Assembly: GCA_038380435.1 (NCBI GenBank)
Contig: JAWZYU010000008.1
Span: forward strand, 75,716,020 to 75,780,019
Reading direction: 5' to 3'
Length of the DNA: 64,000 nucleotides
Source: Ryuthela nishihirai
Lineage: Eukaryota; Arthropoda; Arachnida; Araneae; Heptathelidae
This document shows positions 11,429 through 23,214 of this stretch, in pieces. Under the pieces are notes generated by a model that saw only the letters and a program-made list of their open reading frames with translations, had not been told where the DNA came from and did no database searches. Position 1 is the stretch's first letter; the number at the start of each line of letters is the position of its first letter. The position numbers and the translations under genes are program-made.

Positions 11429-12031
11429 TACGGTGACCATATACGTCCTTTATTTAAGACGACATTCCTTTATTTCACTGCTCTGTCCTTTAGATTTATT
11501 TTTTTCCAAAATGGCTATTTTGTCCTTTTTTTGTGAATTAAAATAGTAAACTGAATATTGGCGCGCAGTAGATGGGTTGAAATTTTTAAATATTTCACAG
11601 ATAAACACGTATCTTTGAAAAGCATTTTAAAAATCATTGAATCTTGCTTATGTCTCTCTGGATCTAATGCCCCCACTGAACGAGTATTTTCATTAGTGAC
11701 AAATATGTGGACCAGTGAAAAAACCCAATTAAAAAACGAAACATTGAAAGCATGCATTTATACCAAATGCAACTTTCACGTGAATTGTATACAGTTTTAT
11801 GAATTTTTAAAACACAAACCTGATTTATTAAAAAAAGTTCATTCTTGTGAAAAGTATCAAAATTAAATTTTTTTAAGTAATAATACGATTGTTATAAATG
11901 CTTATATTTTATAATAAATGTTATAAAGCTTTTTAGTTTTAGTGAAACAAATAAACGCAACCTGCTTTATTTCATTATGAAACAATTTCTGATTTGTCCT
12001 TTATTTTCTCAAAAAAAATATGGTCACCGTA
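11429..12031 (+). mobile_element. hAT element, internal deletion derivative
   Basis: Ends are TACGGTGACCATAT and its complement (11429-11442, 12018-12031). The 8-bp flanks tatattgc / tatatatc agree at 6 of 8, as expected for an aged hAT TSD. The left 120-130 bp match the 5' end of the larger hAT at 23.8-26.2 kb. They are joined directly to that element's transposase C-terminal end, so about 1.4 kb of interior is missing. Confidence 0.88.
11560..11866 (+). pseudogene. hAT transposase C-terminal (dimerisation) fragment
   Basis: The frame reads through SGSNAPTERVFSLVTNMWTS, the diagnostic hAT C-terminal dimerisation motif, and ends at a stop near 11866. The DDE core and zinc finger are absent because of the internal deletion, so the product could not act alone. 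The start codon in this frame is fortuitous. Confidence 0.88.
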
Positions 12032-12056
12032 TATATATCTAGCTTCAAGCACGGGA

Positions 12057-12345
12057 TTTCCCCGCCCTGCCCACGGTCAGTAGAGGACACCAATGGGCTT
12101 GAAAAGGCCGCCGTCCGTCGGATGGGACGTTAAGCCGTGGCCCCGTGTATGGGAGAGCCATACCCTGTGCGCGTTAAAGAACACGTTGGATGGCCTAGAC
12201 GGGAGGCTACCATCTGTCTCCCAACAGCTGTTCCAGTGGGTCCCCTTCCCCAACCTTCTCTGAGCCTTCGGGGTTCTTGTGGCCTGGACATTTAGCCCAT
12301 GGTGTGCAAAAAAGTGCCGCTCAGAGGTAAAACAATCCAATCCAA
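12057..12345 (+). mobile_element. SINE-A, 5'-truncated with TSD
   Basis: Starts inside the body (TTTCCCCGCCCTGCCC) with no tRNA head, yet has a 12-bp TSD (tcaagcacggga / tcaagcatggga). It shows that 5' truncation happened during insertion. Tail ends CAATCCAATCCAA. Confidence 0.92.
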
Positions 12346-12574
12346 TCAAGCATGGGAATCTAATTTTCAAACAGAATGAAGCTGTTCGTTTACCTTCTCT
12401 TTTCACTCCTTAAAAATTTCAATTTGAGCTAATGGATGATGGGGAAAATACAAATAATAGAAATTATCAATATATATATATAATTAAAATAGAATAATTA
12501 ACAGAATTCTAATACAAAACTATTTGTTTTTTTATTCCTTAAATTAAAAAGTGGACTTGATACTCTACTAACGA

Positions 12575-13015
12575 AATTTTTACCACAAACTGATCATTTG
12601 CAACATTCGCCAACATTAAAAGTTTCGCTTTTTCCATATTTAGTGACCTCTAACGATGTAAATTAAAACTACCTATGGATATGAAAAATTCGTATTATAT
12701 TTCACTATTGCCAATCCAACTAAAAGAGTTCTCTAAAAAAAAGTATCTCCCATCCTGAGTGTAGAGGGTCAACTCATTGTTGCCAAAGAAAACTTTATGA
12801 CCCTCATATTCCACCATAAAAGTATGAAATTTCTAGCATAAATGCATGATTTGAAACATTCGTTCAAATTTTTGAAATTTACGATTTTTTTCGCCGCTAC
12901 AGGGCGCAATTAATAGCTTTTAGGAGATTCGGAAAGTGCAAATCGCAATATTTCGTCAATAACTATCCAACCTAAAAATAATTTTTAATTTATTACTAAA
13001 AAGAAACAAATATTT
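12575..13015. repeat. Unclassified repeat R1, copy 1
   Basis: Similar in order and spacing to 21850-22460. Shared blocks include ccatatttagt, taaattaaaactaccta, the gggtcaactcatt block, and cggaaagtgcaaatcg. No frame and no clear termini. It is an interspersed repeat of unknown class. Confidence 0.7.
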
Positions 13016-13059
13016 CTCTTAATATAAAAGTTGCATTTTGCCTACTCACTTGGATCTAA

Positions 13060-13444
13060 TGGGTTGTTGTTTTACCCCTGAGCGGCACTTTTTTGCACAC
13101 CGTGGGCTAAATGGTCAGGTCACATGGACGCCGAAGGTTCAGAGAAGGTTGGGGGTGGGGACCCACTGGAACAGCTGTTGGGAGACAGATGGTAGCCTCC
13201 CGTCAAGGCCATCCAGCGTGTTCTTTAACGTGCACAGGGTATGGCTCTCCCGCACACGGGACCACGGCTTAACGTCCCATCCGATGGACGGCGGCCTTTC
13301 CAAGCCCATCGGTGTCCCCTACTGACCGTGGGCAGAGCGGGGAATTTTGCGGAGATAAATCTCAACGCTGACCCAGCTGGGACTCGAACCTGGGAACTAC
13401 AGATTACGAGCCTGGCGCGCTACCGACTGAGCCACCCCCGCCCC
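13060..13444 (-). mobile_element. SINE-A, full-length
   Basis: Complete copy. Flanking TSD is not clear (gatctaat / cgattatt). Confidence 0.9.
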
Positions 13445-14190
13445 TCGATTATTAGAATATAAATGATATAAAATTTATATTATAAATAAATAGTGCAGAT
13501 GTTAAAGTACCTTTTTTCCAACTAACAGCGGCTATGGGGGGATAAATGAAGCTCAGAAGGGACCACGAGCAAAGAAATGTTGAGAAACACTGCTCTAGAC
13601 CAATCACTCTACGCGTTTCTTTTGAGTTCTCAAGGAAGCAAAATAATTTCATTGAATCCAACACAAAAAAACATCTCTCGTTTGCTATAAACATTGATCT
13701 AATCAAAATAAAAGACTTACTAATACCAAACGACAATCGAAAACAATTTGGTCTCTCAGCTGTTACCAAGCGAGATGTTTACGCATTCAACCGAAACAAA
13801 AATTCGAATGCAAATTGATACGTCATCTTACGTACATTTCGATGTAGATGCTCTGCTTTGCCGCATGCAAGGGTTTTCATTGTGGTGATTTCTACGAATC
13901 TGATTGTAAATGGAGGAATCCAGGATGCTTTGGCGGCTGAATTGATTTGCACTCCACTAGGATGAGCGATGATGATGGGCTGTCATACAGGAAGTGACAA
14001 TTCTCAGATTCGTGTCACAAATGTTGATGAATAATGCGATTGGGCCATTGAAAGTGTATACATATACATCAGTATAGAAGACTGCGTGTTGCATTTGCCA
14101 ACTATATACTCTCTAAATGGCATTACTGCTACATTAACTTTATTCTGCATTTTTTCAATGTCAAAATCTCTCGATACTTAAATGTTGCAT
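13445..14190. other. Unassigned sequence with a possible hAT-type terminus
   Basis: GTTGAGAAACACTG at 13579-13592 resembles the end of a hAT-type MITE, but I see no matching left end. Two overlapping frames of 90-105 codons have no recognised domain. Confidence 0.3.
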
Positions 14191-14205
14191 GGGTTTTTTT
14201 ATGGC

Positions 14206-14593
14206 TTGGGTTGGGTTGTTTTACCTCTGAGCGGCACTTTTTTGCACACCATGGGCTAAATGACCAGGTCACATGGACCCCGAAGGCTCAGAGAAGGTTG
14301 GGGGAAGGGACCCACTGGAACAGCTGTTGGGAGACAGATGGTAGCCTCCCGTCAAGGCCATCCAGCGTGTTCTTTAACGTGCACAGGGTATGGCTCTCCC
14401 GCACACGGGGCCACGGCTTAACGTGCCATCCGACGGACGGCGGCCTTTCCAAACCCATCGGTGTCCCCTACTGACCGTGGGCAGGGCGGGGAATTTTGTT
14501 GAGATAAATCTCAACGCTGACCCAGCTGGGACTCGAACCTGGGAACTACAGATTACGAGCCTGGCGCGCTACCGACTGAGCCACCCCGCCCCT
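14206..14593 (-). mobile_element. SINE-A, full-length
   Basis: Complete copy. Flanks ggtttttttatggc / ggtttttatggc form the TSD, differing only in T-run length. Confidence 0.93.
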
Positions 14594-14923
14594 AGGTTTT
14601 TATGGCACAATAGCAACTAGGAACATTATGCGCCCGATAAAGAAATGTGAATTACACATATTTACCATTACAGATATTTGGTACCTATCTTTTAAATTGC
14701 ACATTATTAATGACATGATTATTTATAAACAGAATTATCAAACTTTATTGTTACAACACCTTGCAAAGAATTGCTGGACAGACATGATAGGTAAACTATT
14801 AACGATTCAAGTGTCAGATTCATCATAATGAGTGAAATTGTGGCAAAAAATTAATTTTAACATTTTTGAGCAAAAAATAACTGATTTTTTTTTTAATTTC
14901 AGCTTACTTAACTTACAGATATA

Positions 14924-15755
14924 CATTGCTCTACTAAAATATCAGAGAAGTTTCATGTTGAGCGAATAGGAATATAATTTTGATGCTAACTTCAAAAATA
15001 TGTATTTAATGAAAAAATGTGACTGAAGATAAATTAAAAATCATAATCAAATCTATTTAAATCTCCATTTTTAACAGTATTCATTAAGTATTTAAAGATG
15101 TGTTAGTGTTGTTTTACCTCTGAGCGGCACTTTTTTGAACACCATGGGCTAAATGGCCAGGTCACATGGACCCCGAAGGCTCAGAGAAGGTTGGGGACCC
15201 ACTGGAACAGCTGTTGGGAGACAGATGGTAGCCTCCCGTCAAGGCCATCCAGCATGTTCTTTAACGTGCACAGGGTATGGCTCTCCCGCACGCGGGGCCA
15301 CGGCTTAACGTCCCATCAGACAGACGGCGGCCTTTCCAAGCCCATCGGTGTTCCCTACTGACCGTGGGCAGGGCGAGGAATTTTGCGGAGATAAATCTCA
15401 ACGCTGACCCAGCTGGGACTCGAACCTGGGAACTACAGATTACGAGCCTGGCGCGCTACCGACTGAGCCACCCCCGCCCCTAAGTATTTAAAGAGTAAAG
15501 GAAGCTGGAATATTTCACAATAATATTGTTTTCCAAAAATCATTCTTAATTTGTGTAATGATTATATCAATATTAGACAACTTTTAAAATATATATTTAT
15601 TTTATTAAATGATTTGAAACAATACTTATTATTTAAGTTTCAATTAATTTCTGAGGTAAAGTCTTATGACATACTGTTGTGAAATATTCCAGCTTCCATA
15701 ACATTTTAAATACTGAAAGAATATTTCTGAAAATCGAATTTTAAATAAGCCTAAT
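14924..15755. mobile_element. PAL3: long-inverted-repeat TA element, right end lost
   Basis: Left end CATTGCTCTACTAAAATAT after TA (14922-14923) matches the PAL5/PAL7 subtype. The right arm is recognisable to about 15755 but its terminus is gone. A SINE-A is inserted near the arm centre. Confidence 0.75.
15099..15480 (-). mobile_element. SINE-A, full-length, inside PAL3
   Basis: Perfect 14-bp TSD taagtatttaaaga (15085-15098 and 15481-15494). About 10 bp are missing from the GGTTGGGGGAGGGGACC block. Confidence 0.95.
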
Positions 15756-16590
15756 TTAAAAACGAGAAAGAGCTGAAAATAAAGACATATTGTCCTTGCT
15801 TTTATAAAGCATTCATTACAAAAAAAAAATGCTACAATCAACAAATAATAAATTTCTTCCAGCAATATAGATGCCGGCTGATAAATATTTATATTTGAAA
15901 CCTTTAATTATGCGATAAATTTCTTTATTCTTTTCCATTACCATTCATTCTCAAGCTATGCTGTCCAATCTCCAGTTTGTGAATATTTTAAAGTAACTTT
16001 GCAAAAATGCTTGATTTTTTTTTGTCCTTGATAATATCTGGAAAGAAATATTTACATAGCAAAATGTTTCTTCTTACCTGTCCTCTTCAATCAGGAATGC
16101 TACTGAAATATATTCATCCTAAACCATGCGAGATACTTCAATACAAATAAAAAGTAGGAAAAAATTAAGAATAACGATTAATTAGAACCGTATACATACA
16201 AGTTTCCAACAAATTTTAATTTTTTTCGCTTTACTGTTGCCAGTTCAAAATAATTAATCTTACCATTTGGATCGAAATTTCATCGAAGTCAACTGAATAA
16301 TATTACACAAGCTAGACACATTATGAGCTTTCAGAATAAAAAAATTTCCTTACCTGAAAAAAGAAAGAAAAAGTTATGGTAAATTAAATATATTGAAATT
16401 ATTTCTGCAAATATCTAAACAAATAATAATAATCTACTACAGTTATTTAAATTTTAATACATACTATAATAATTGGATGCTAACCTTACTTCAGATCATC
16501 TAAATTTTAAACAGAATCAGTTTTTCACCCATTACAAATGAAACAATTTTTATGTTCAAGCGTGATTTAGAGCAAGGCATGGGAAACGCT
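15756..16590. other. Unassigned AT-rich sequence
   Basis: No gene or repeat recognised. Confidence 0.3.
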
Positions 16591-16594
16591 GGAT

Positions 16595-17052
16595 CCGAGA
16601 TGTGGTTCAGTCAGTAGAGCGCCAGGCTCGTAATCTGCAGTTCCCAGTTCCACTCCCATCTGTGCCAGCATTCAGATTTCTCTCTGCAAAACTCCCTACC
16701 CCTGGTCAGTAGGGGACACCAAATGAGCTTGAAAAGGCCACCGTCTGCTGGAAGTTAAACTGTAGCTCCGTGTGCGGAAGATCCATACCATATGCACATT
16801 AAAGAACACGCTGTATGGCCTTTACGGGAGGCTACCATCTGTCTCCTAACAGTTGTCCAATGGGACCCTCCACCAAACCATCTCTGAGCCCTCGGGGTCT
16901 TTGTAACCTGGCCATTAAGTCCATTGTATGAAAAAAAGTGCCGCTCAGAGGTAACACAACCCATCTCTCTCTCCAACCTTCTCTGAGCTCTTGTGACCTG
17001 TCCATTTAGACCAATGTGCAAAAAAAAAAAACCGCTGATAGGTGCAACCCAA
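16595..17052 (+). mobile_element. SINE-A, old, with a second 3' fragment
   Basis: Degenerate full copy whose head reads gtggttcagtcagtagagcg. Its tail (CACAACCCATC, near 16958) is followed by another 3' fragment, ccaaccttctctgag to gcaacccaacg. This resembles the dimers elsewhere but with heavy decay. Confidence 0.8.
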
Positions 17053-17615
17053 CGACACAATGGCAAGATAGTACTATACTATGCATCGTACACAACAGCG
17101 AACGAGATTTACCGGACCTTTACAAACGGTACGAAGGTTAGCAAGCTATTATCTCATGCACGAGCAACTCATTACCTCTATTGGATTTATATTAATATAT
17201 TGTGAAATATTTATATGTAAAATGTAATCGCCAAATCAGCATATATATACGTATCTTATATATAACGATAAGAACATTATAGAAGCACATTTTATCTCTT
17301 AAGGATGAAGGGCCGGGGCAACAACTCCTTTCACCTCCATCGTAATTATGATCCCGGTTAAAGTATACAATTAAAATTTTTAAGATATTGGGCAAGCATG
17401 TTCTTATGAATGGAAGAAGCCATCGCCTTTAGAGACAGTTACTGGAACTGAATAAAATTATTTTAGAGATACACTTGATTATTTAAGAAAAATTGATGGA
17501 ATTCAGGATTATTATCAATAGTAAAAGTTCTACTACAATACTGACAAGTGAATTTATTTGGAGACAGGAATCATGAAATCATCATACGGGAAAACTTCGT
17601 AATGCATGAAATCGC
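17053..17615. other. Unassigned sequence
   Basis: No feature recognised. Confidence 0.3.
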
Positions 17616-17627
17616 GTGAAATGGCAT

Positions 17628-18010
17628 GGGTTGTTTTACCTCTGAGCGGCACTTTTTTGCACACCATGGGCTAAATGGCCAGGTCACATGGACCCCGAAG
17701 GCTCAGAGAAGGTGGGGGAGGGGACCCACTGGAACAGCTGTTGGGAGACAGATGGTAGCCTCCCGTCAAGGCCATCCAGTGTGTTCTTTAACGTGCACAG
17801 GGTATATGGCTCTCCCATACATGGGGCCACGGCTTAATGTCACATCCGACGGGCGGCTGCCTTTCCAAGCCCATCGGTGTTCCCTACTGACCGTGGGCAG
17901 GGCGGGGAATTTTGCGGAGATAAATCTCAACACTGACCCAGCTTGGGACTCGAACCTGGGAACTACAGATTACGAGCCCGGCGCGCTACCGACTGAGCCA
18001 CCCCCGCCCC
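17628..18010 (-). mobile_element. SINE-A, full-length
   Basis: Complete copy. Flanks gtgaaatggcatg / ctgaaatgcatg form an imperfect TSD. Confidence 0.93.
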
Positions 18011-18507
18011 CCTGAAATGCATGTAGAGGGAGACTGATACAAGGGGAAAAAAAGAGACTTGGGTCGTAGATGGTCCCCTATCCTGCCAAACCCCGGGTGC
18101 AATCACACTTTCTGTACCATTACAATTAAAATCGGACGTTAAATTGTGGGAATCTGCGAACGGTAATTTGCCTCGTTCCTACCCTGTTCACGTGTCATAA
18201 TATACTGATATTAAACAAACGGATAAAAACTGGCGTAACCTAGTTTTCAGTGAAAGACTATTTATAAATACTGTGAATTTCCGTTAAAGTTAATCGATCA
18301 TAAAACTTTTTTTTAAATTCTCAAACGTAGGTTGCCTTTTTTTAAGTATAAAGCTACATAGAACATAGTTATTAAAATGCTTATAATTCAATTTCGGATA
18401 TATTTACAATTCATCTGAACAGGAACAGGCATTACCGGAATTGAGAAAGTTTCTCCCGACTTCCTTAATATCTCTATGCAATTTCCCTGTAGAGGGAATA
18501 AAATTCT

Positions 18508-18540
18508 AATTACTAGGAGAAATAGGATCTCCTAGTAATT
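18508..18540. repeat. Perfect short hairpin
   Basis: aattactaggaga and tctcctagtaatt form a 13-bp perfect stem around a 7-base loop. No element explains it. Confidence 0.75.
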
Positions 18541-19250
18541 CCTATGAAAACTCTAATAGTGAAAGTTTTGAATAATTTCTTACATTTTCCTTTCGGCAAC
18601 AAAACAAAAAAAAAAACTTATTGTGGTCCTTTTTTAGCAACAACTATTTTTTATACTTTAAGTTTCCTTTTTTTCGAATCAATCATACCACAAATTAGCA
18701 ACGCCAACAAAGCTTTCTGCTTGATATTTAATAAATAAAATAAAAGTAAATACTTAACTTCTGCTTTTCGTATCAAAAGTATTTTGAAGCTGGGATATAC
18801 TAGTATAGCATCAGTGCATCACGACAATGCAGTGCTCATCAGCACAGCATTGTTGTAATGCACTCTGGGTAGGGTTGAGCTGGGTTCACCCCAGAGTGGG
18901 AGTGCCAAGAGTGTTTTATGGCTCACAGGCAGGAAAAGGGGGAATTCCAGTCTTAATTCATTGCAATGTGTGTGGCCATCAGGGATTGCTCCGATCGCTG
19001 AAAAACCATGTCGCATTGGGTCGAGATTGGAAAGTGAATGTTACGACATAATAAATAATACCCTTACAGTTACGATGACATGAAGCTATAAACGAAGTTT
19101 GGTGGTTCTAGCTCTGCAGCGTCTAGATGTTGTACAGACACAAACAAACTCTTTGCTTTTTATGTACAGATTATTAAAAAAAATATTTTTTTTTCAAATG
19201 AATTTTCAATAATAAGTTTCCTATTTTCCGTTTTCGGATACCATCCTTAG
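18541..19250. other. Unassigned sequence with small frames
   Basis: Opposed frames at 18827-19051 (+) and 18819-19016 (-) overlap completely. The forward one has CNVCGHQG followed by a histidine, loosely like half a zinc finger or a retroelement tail. I cannot identify it. Confidence 0.25.
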
Positions 19251-19255
19251 TTGTA

Positions 19256-20177
19256 CTTTGATGGATAGAAAAATGGAAACATTCCCGGTGTTAAACCAAT
19301 GGAAAGTAAAATTCGAAGATCCGTAATTTCTACAGTAAACGTTTTATAGGAAAATAGAAATAAATAAATTTAAATCTCATTCAAATTTATCTAAATCTCG
19401 ATTTTCAACAATATTTGTTGGGCATTTAAGGACTGTCGAAGCTCGAATACTTAACAGCAGAAACTTGCGTAAAACTGACAATTATTGAACGATCTGTACA
19501 AATATCTCAAACATACATTTTATTAAACAGTTTCAAATAAAAGTTTTAATTAACTTCTGTGGTAAATTCTTATGATTGACACCTCTGTTATTCAATATTC
19601 AAACTTCTATAACTCTAATACTTTTCAAAATTGAAATTTAGGCAGTTTAATTGATATCTTACATTGATCCTCAGTTGTTTGGGTTGTTTTACCTCTGAGC
19701 TGCACTTTTTTGCACACCATGGGCTAAATGGCCAGGTCACATGGACCCCGAAGGCTCAGAGAAGGTTGGGGGAGGGGACCCACTGGAACAGCTGTTGGGA
19801 GACAGATGGTAGACTCCCGTCAAGGCCATCCAGCGTGTTCTTTAACGTGCACAGGGTATGGCTCTCCCGCACACGGGGCCACGGCTTAATGTTCCATCCG
19901 ACGGACGGCGGCCTTTCCAAGCCCATCGGTGTCCCCTACTGACCGTGGGCAGGGCGGAGAATTTTGCGGAGATAAATCTCAACGCTGACCCAGCTGGGAC
20001 TCGAACCTGGGAACTACAGATTACGAGCCTGGCGCGCTACCGACTGAGCCACCCCCTCCCCTATTGATCCTCAGTGACATGTTTCCATAAAAATTTATTT
20101 AACCAGTTACAGAGCCTCGAATTTAATTCCGCAATGACATAAGATGAGGATGTTTCCATTTTTCTATCCAATGGCTG
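19256..20177. mobile_element. PAL4: long-inverted-repeat TA element
   Basis: Ends share GGATAGAAAAATGGAAAC in inverted orientation, with TA flanks (19254-19255, 20178-20179). The arms read inward as inverted repeats. A SINE-A interrupts the right arm. Same subtype as PAL10. Confidence 0.8.
19676..20062 (-). mobile_element. SINE-A, full-length, inside PAL4
   Basis: Perfect 13-bp TSD attgatcctcagt (19663-19675 and 20063-20075). Confidence 0.95.
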
Positions 20178-20179
20178 TA

Positions 20180-21050
20180 TGTATGACTGCTGTATTCAAA
20201 ACTATATTCAATAACAAACTGCTGGACCTAAATATTTCTATCTGCTAAAATTGATTTATTTTTTACTCCCCCCTCCTCCAATGAAAACATTTTTCCCGAA
20301 ACAACTACTAAAAATTCCTGCCTACAATTTAATACAATTCTCGAAACTGAAATCTATTTTACCAGACTTTATGCCATTATTTCCTTAGTAACTTCAGGTC
20401 TAGACTATATGTTTATGACCAGTTTTAATTCAGAAAAGTTTAGGTTCATGCTGATTATCAGGGCACGCTGACTGTAATCAGTATTGTTCTAAACTCAGCA
20501 AATAATGAGGCTTTGAAATATCAAAGCATCGGTAATATGAAGTTGGCGGCCATTGGAAACCACTCATACTTCTGCAATTCATTATAAAGATACTAATGCA
20601 AAACACAATAAGTCATTAAAAGTCAATGCGGACGACTATACAACTCATTAGAAATCGGCGCACAGCCATCGATTTATTTACGACGTATAATGAGTTTTAC
20701 TGTTTGTTTTTTCTTCCGTAACTGAATGTGTTTTGCGTCTGCAATATCGATGTGGTCAATAAGGGCCTATTCTTCATATGGGAATGCTTATTTACCACTA
20801 ATGTCACCTTTAAAATTTATTCCTTTTTACAGACAACATCCATTAAATGTGATTGCATTCTCATCTGCACACACCAACTCCTAAATTTCTCTGAATTTTT
20901 ATATTGGAAAACAGTTATTTTAATAGAATGCCTTATTTTTGTAGGAAACGCTTAAAGTTTCAACAAACTCTATTTGGTGAAGGGGTCACTGAACCTGAAT
21001 ACTACTACGTCGGTGGCTGTGTTTTTCCGTAAGTATTGTAAGCGTTGTAT
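20180..21050. other. Unassigned sequence
   Basis: A forward frame of 75 codons at 20728-20955 has no recognised domain. Nothing else seen. Confidence 0.3.
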
Positions 21051-21056
21051 TGTGTT

Positions 21057-21850
21057 AGGTTGTTTTATCTCTGAGTGGTAATTTTTTGCGTAAAATGGGC
21101 TAAATGAGCAAGTCAAAAGGACCCCGATGGCTCAGAGAACGTTGGAGAAATGAGGCCCACTAGACAGCTGTTAGATCAATTGTTATGCATCCAATCAAAT
21201 CCATCCAGCATTTTCTCTAACATGCATAGTGTGCTCTTTGTGACTGATGGATTGTTGGAGTATTTTAATTCTTTTCCGGATTTTTTTGCACACATTGGGC
21301 TAAATGGCCAGGTCACAATAATCTCTAGGTCTCAGAGAAGATTAGGGAAGGGGACCCACTGGACAGCTGTTAGGAGACAGACGTTAGACTCCCGTGAAAA
21401 ATTCAGGCCGCCGTCCGTCGGATGGGACGTTAAGCCGTGTCCCGTGTGTGGGAGAGCCATACCCTGTGCACGTTAAAGAACACGCTGGATGGCCTTGACG
21501 GGAGTCTACCATCTGTCTCCCAACAGCTGTTCCAGTGGGTCCCCTCCCCCAACCTTCTCTGAGCCTTCGGGGTCCATGTGACCTGGCCATTTAGCCCATG
21601 GTGTGCAAAAAAAGTGCCGCTCAGAGGTAACCCAACCCTCCCGTGAAGTTGATCCAGGGTGATCTTTAAAGCGCACAGATTATGGTTCTCCCGCACACGG
21701 GGCCTCGGCTTTAAGTGTCATCCGGACGGCGGCCTTTCCAAACCTAATGGTGTTCCCTACTCACCGAGAACAAGGTGAGGATTTTGCTGAGATAAATCTC
21801 ATCGCTGGCTCAGGTGGGGCACGAATTGGGAATTTGACACTCTACCACAT
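21057..21850 (-). mobile_element. SINE-A, old copies interrupted by a younger SINE-A
   Basis: A decayed 3' fragment (21057-21245) is followed by another reverse copy (21283-21850). The latter's body is split at 21398/21638 by a forward SINE-A. The head end is eroded (ggcacgaattgggaatttg). Confidence 0.8.
21399..21637 (+). mobile_element. SINE-A, 5'-truncated, nested in SINE-A
   Basis: Forward copy without tRNA head, starting near the GGCCGCCGTCCGTCGGATG block. It has a perfect 10-bp TSD ctcccgtgaa (21389-21398 and 21638-21647) made from the host SINE's own body. Confidence 0.92.
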
Positions 21851-22460
21851 TTGAAATTTCTACCAAAAACAGATAACTTGCTACATTGGTTAAAAATTTT
21901 GGCGTTTCCATATTTAGTAATCTCTAACAATATAAATTAAAACTACCTAAGTAGGTAAATTAATATACATAGCAACTTAAGACAAATAGATTCACTTACT
22001 TGTGAGTAAATATCCTAATGTTTCGACCCTTGACTGGGGTCGTATATATAGATTCTAAGATAACCATGAATACAATTACTATCTAAGTAGTTGAAATATG
22101 CGAATTATAAAATTTTATTAGTACCAATCCAGCTAAAAAATAGCTTTCCAATTATCTCTTTAAACAGTTGCATTCACCACCCACCCTGGGCGTAAGGGGT
22201 CAACTCATTACTATTAGTGGAAACTTCATGACCTTCACATTACACCATAAAAATTCCAATTTTCTTGCTTAATACATATTTTTGCAATATTCACTAAAAA
22301 TTTTGAAATTTGTGATTTTTTTTAATATTAGAGGGCACAATTATAACTTTTGGGATATTCGGAAAGTGCAAATCGTAATATTTCACCAATCACAAAAAGA
22401 TTTTTTAATCTCTATAAACATAAATGTTCGACAGACGGACGGACAGCCAGATAGCAAAAC
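21850..22460. repeat. Unclassified repeat R1, copy 2
   Basis: Second copy of the repeat at 12575-13015, with the same block order. It ends near cagacggacggacagcca, a motif often seen at the end of arthropod repeats. Class unknown. Confidence 0.65.
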
Positions 22461-22540
22461 GAAACTATTATATCCATTTTTTTTTTTGAAAAACAAGATA
22501 AAAAAATTCCATTTTTAAGAATACATTTTTTTTCAAAAGT

Positions 22541-22820
22541 TTAATAAATAAATACCCCCTCAAGCAGCTGCTTGCCACAGAGGTCTGACAGGAGCTTGTC
22601 AGTTTATATGCCAGAGTAGAAGGTCTGTGAGAATGGCAGGAACTCAGCAGAAAAACAACACAAGCATCCATGTCTTCCCGGGGCTCGAACCCAGGTCCCG
22701 TAGATCAGAAACCAAGTGCGCTAACCACTCGGCCACGGGACGGCATGCCTTACCTGAGGCTCGAACCCAGGTCCCGTAGATCTGAAACCAAGCGCGCTAA
22801 CCACTCGGCCACTGGACGGC
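22541..22820 (-). mobile_element. SINE-B with duplicated tRNA-like head
   Basis: Tail and body (22541-22670) are followed by two consecutive tRNA-like heads (to about 22743, then 22744-22820). Each has its own box B and box A complement. The head is thus dimeric. Confidence 0.85.
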
Positions 22821-22825
22821 TAAAA

Positions 22826-23016
22826 ATAAATACCCCCTCAAGCATCTGCTTGCCACAGAGGTCTGACAGGAGCCTGTCAGTTTATATGCCAGAGTAGAAG
22901 GTCTGAGAGGATGGCAGGACCTCAGCAGAAAAACGACATATACATCCAAGCCTTAAACGGGACTCGAACCCAGGTCCCTTAAATCAGTAGCCAAGCGCGC
23001 TAACCACTCGGACCTG
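22826..23016 (-). mobile_element. SINE-B
   Basis: Nearly complete copy directly downstream of the dimeric one, ending at a decayed box A region (aaccactcggacc). Confidence 0.88.
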
Positions 23017-23163
23017 CATAAATATGGGAACTTATTTATTGCTATTATTATTATTTCCTGCTAATATCAAAGCACAGCAAGACCTCGCGATTCGCGGGAG
23101 TAAGGTTTATGAAAACATCAGAGAATACTTAAAATCAAGAACATATTGGAAAAAGGGGATTCG

Positions 23164-23214
23164 GATTCTGGTTCACAGGTAATAGGTATAAACTTTTACC
23201 TGTGAACCAGAATC
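23164..23214. repeat. Perfect 19-bp hairpin
   Basis: gattctggttcacaggtaa (23164-23182) and its exact complement (23196-23214) surround a 13-base loop. It lies just outside PAL5 and belongs to no family I see. Confidence 0.85.

Noticed and set aside
13546..13818. A 90-codon frame beside a hAT-like terminus as transposase coding.
   Set aside because: It has no hAT motif, and only one terminus is visible.
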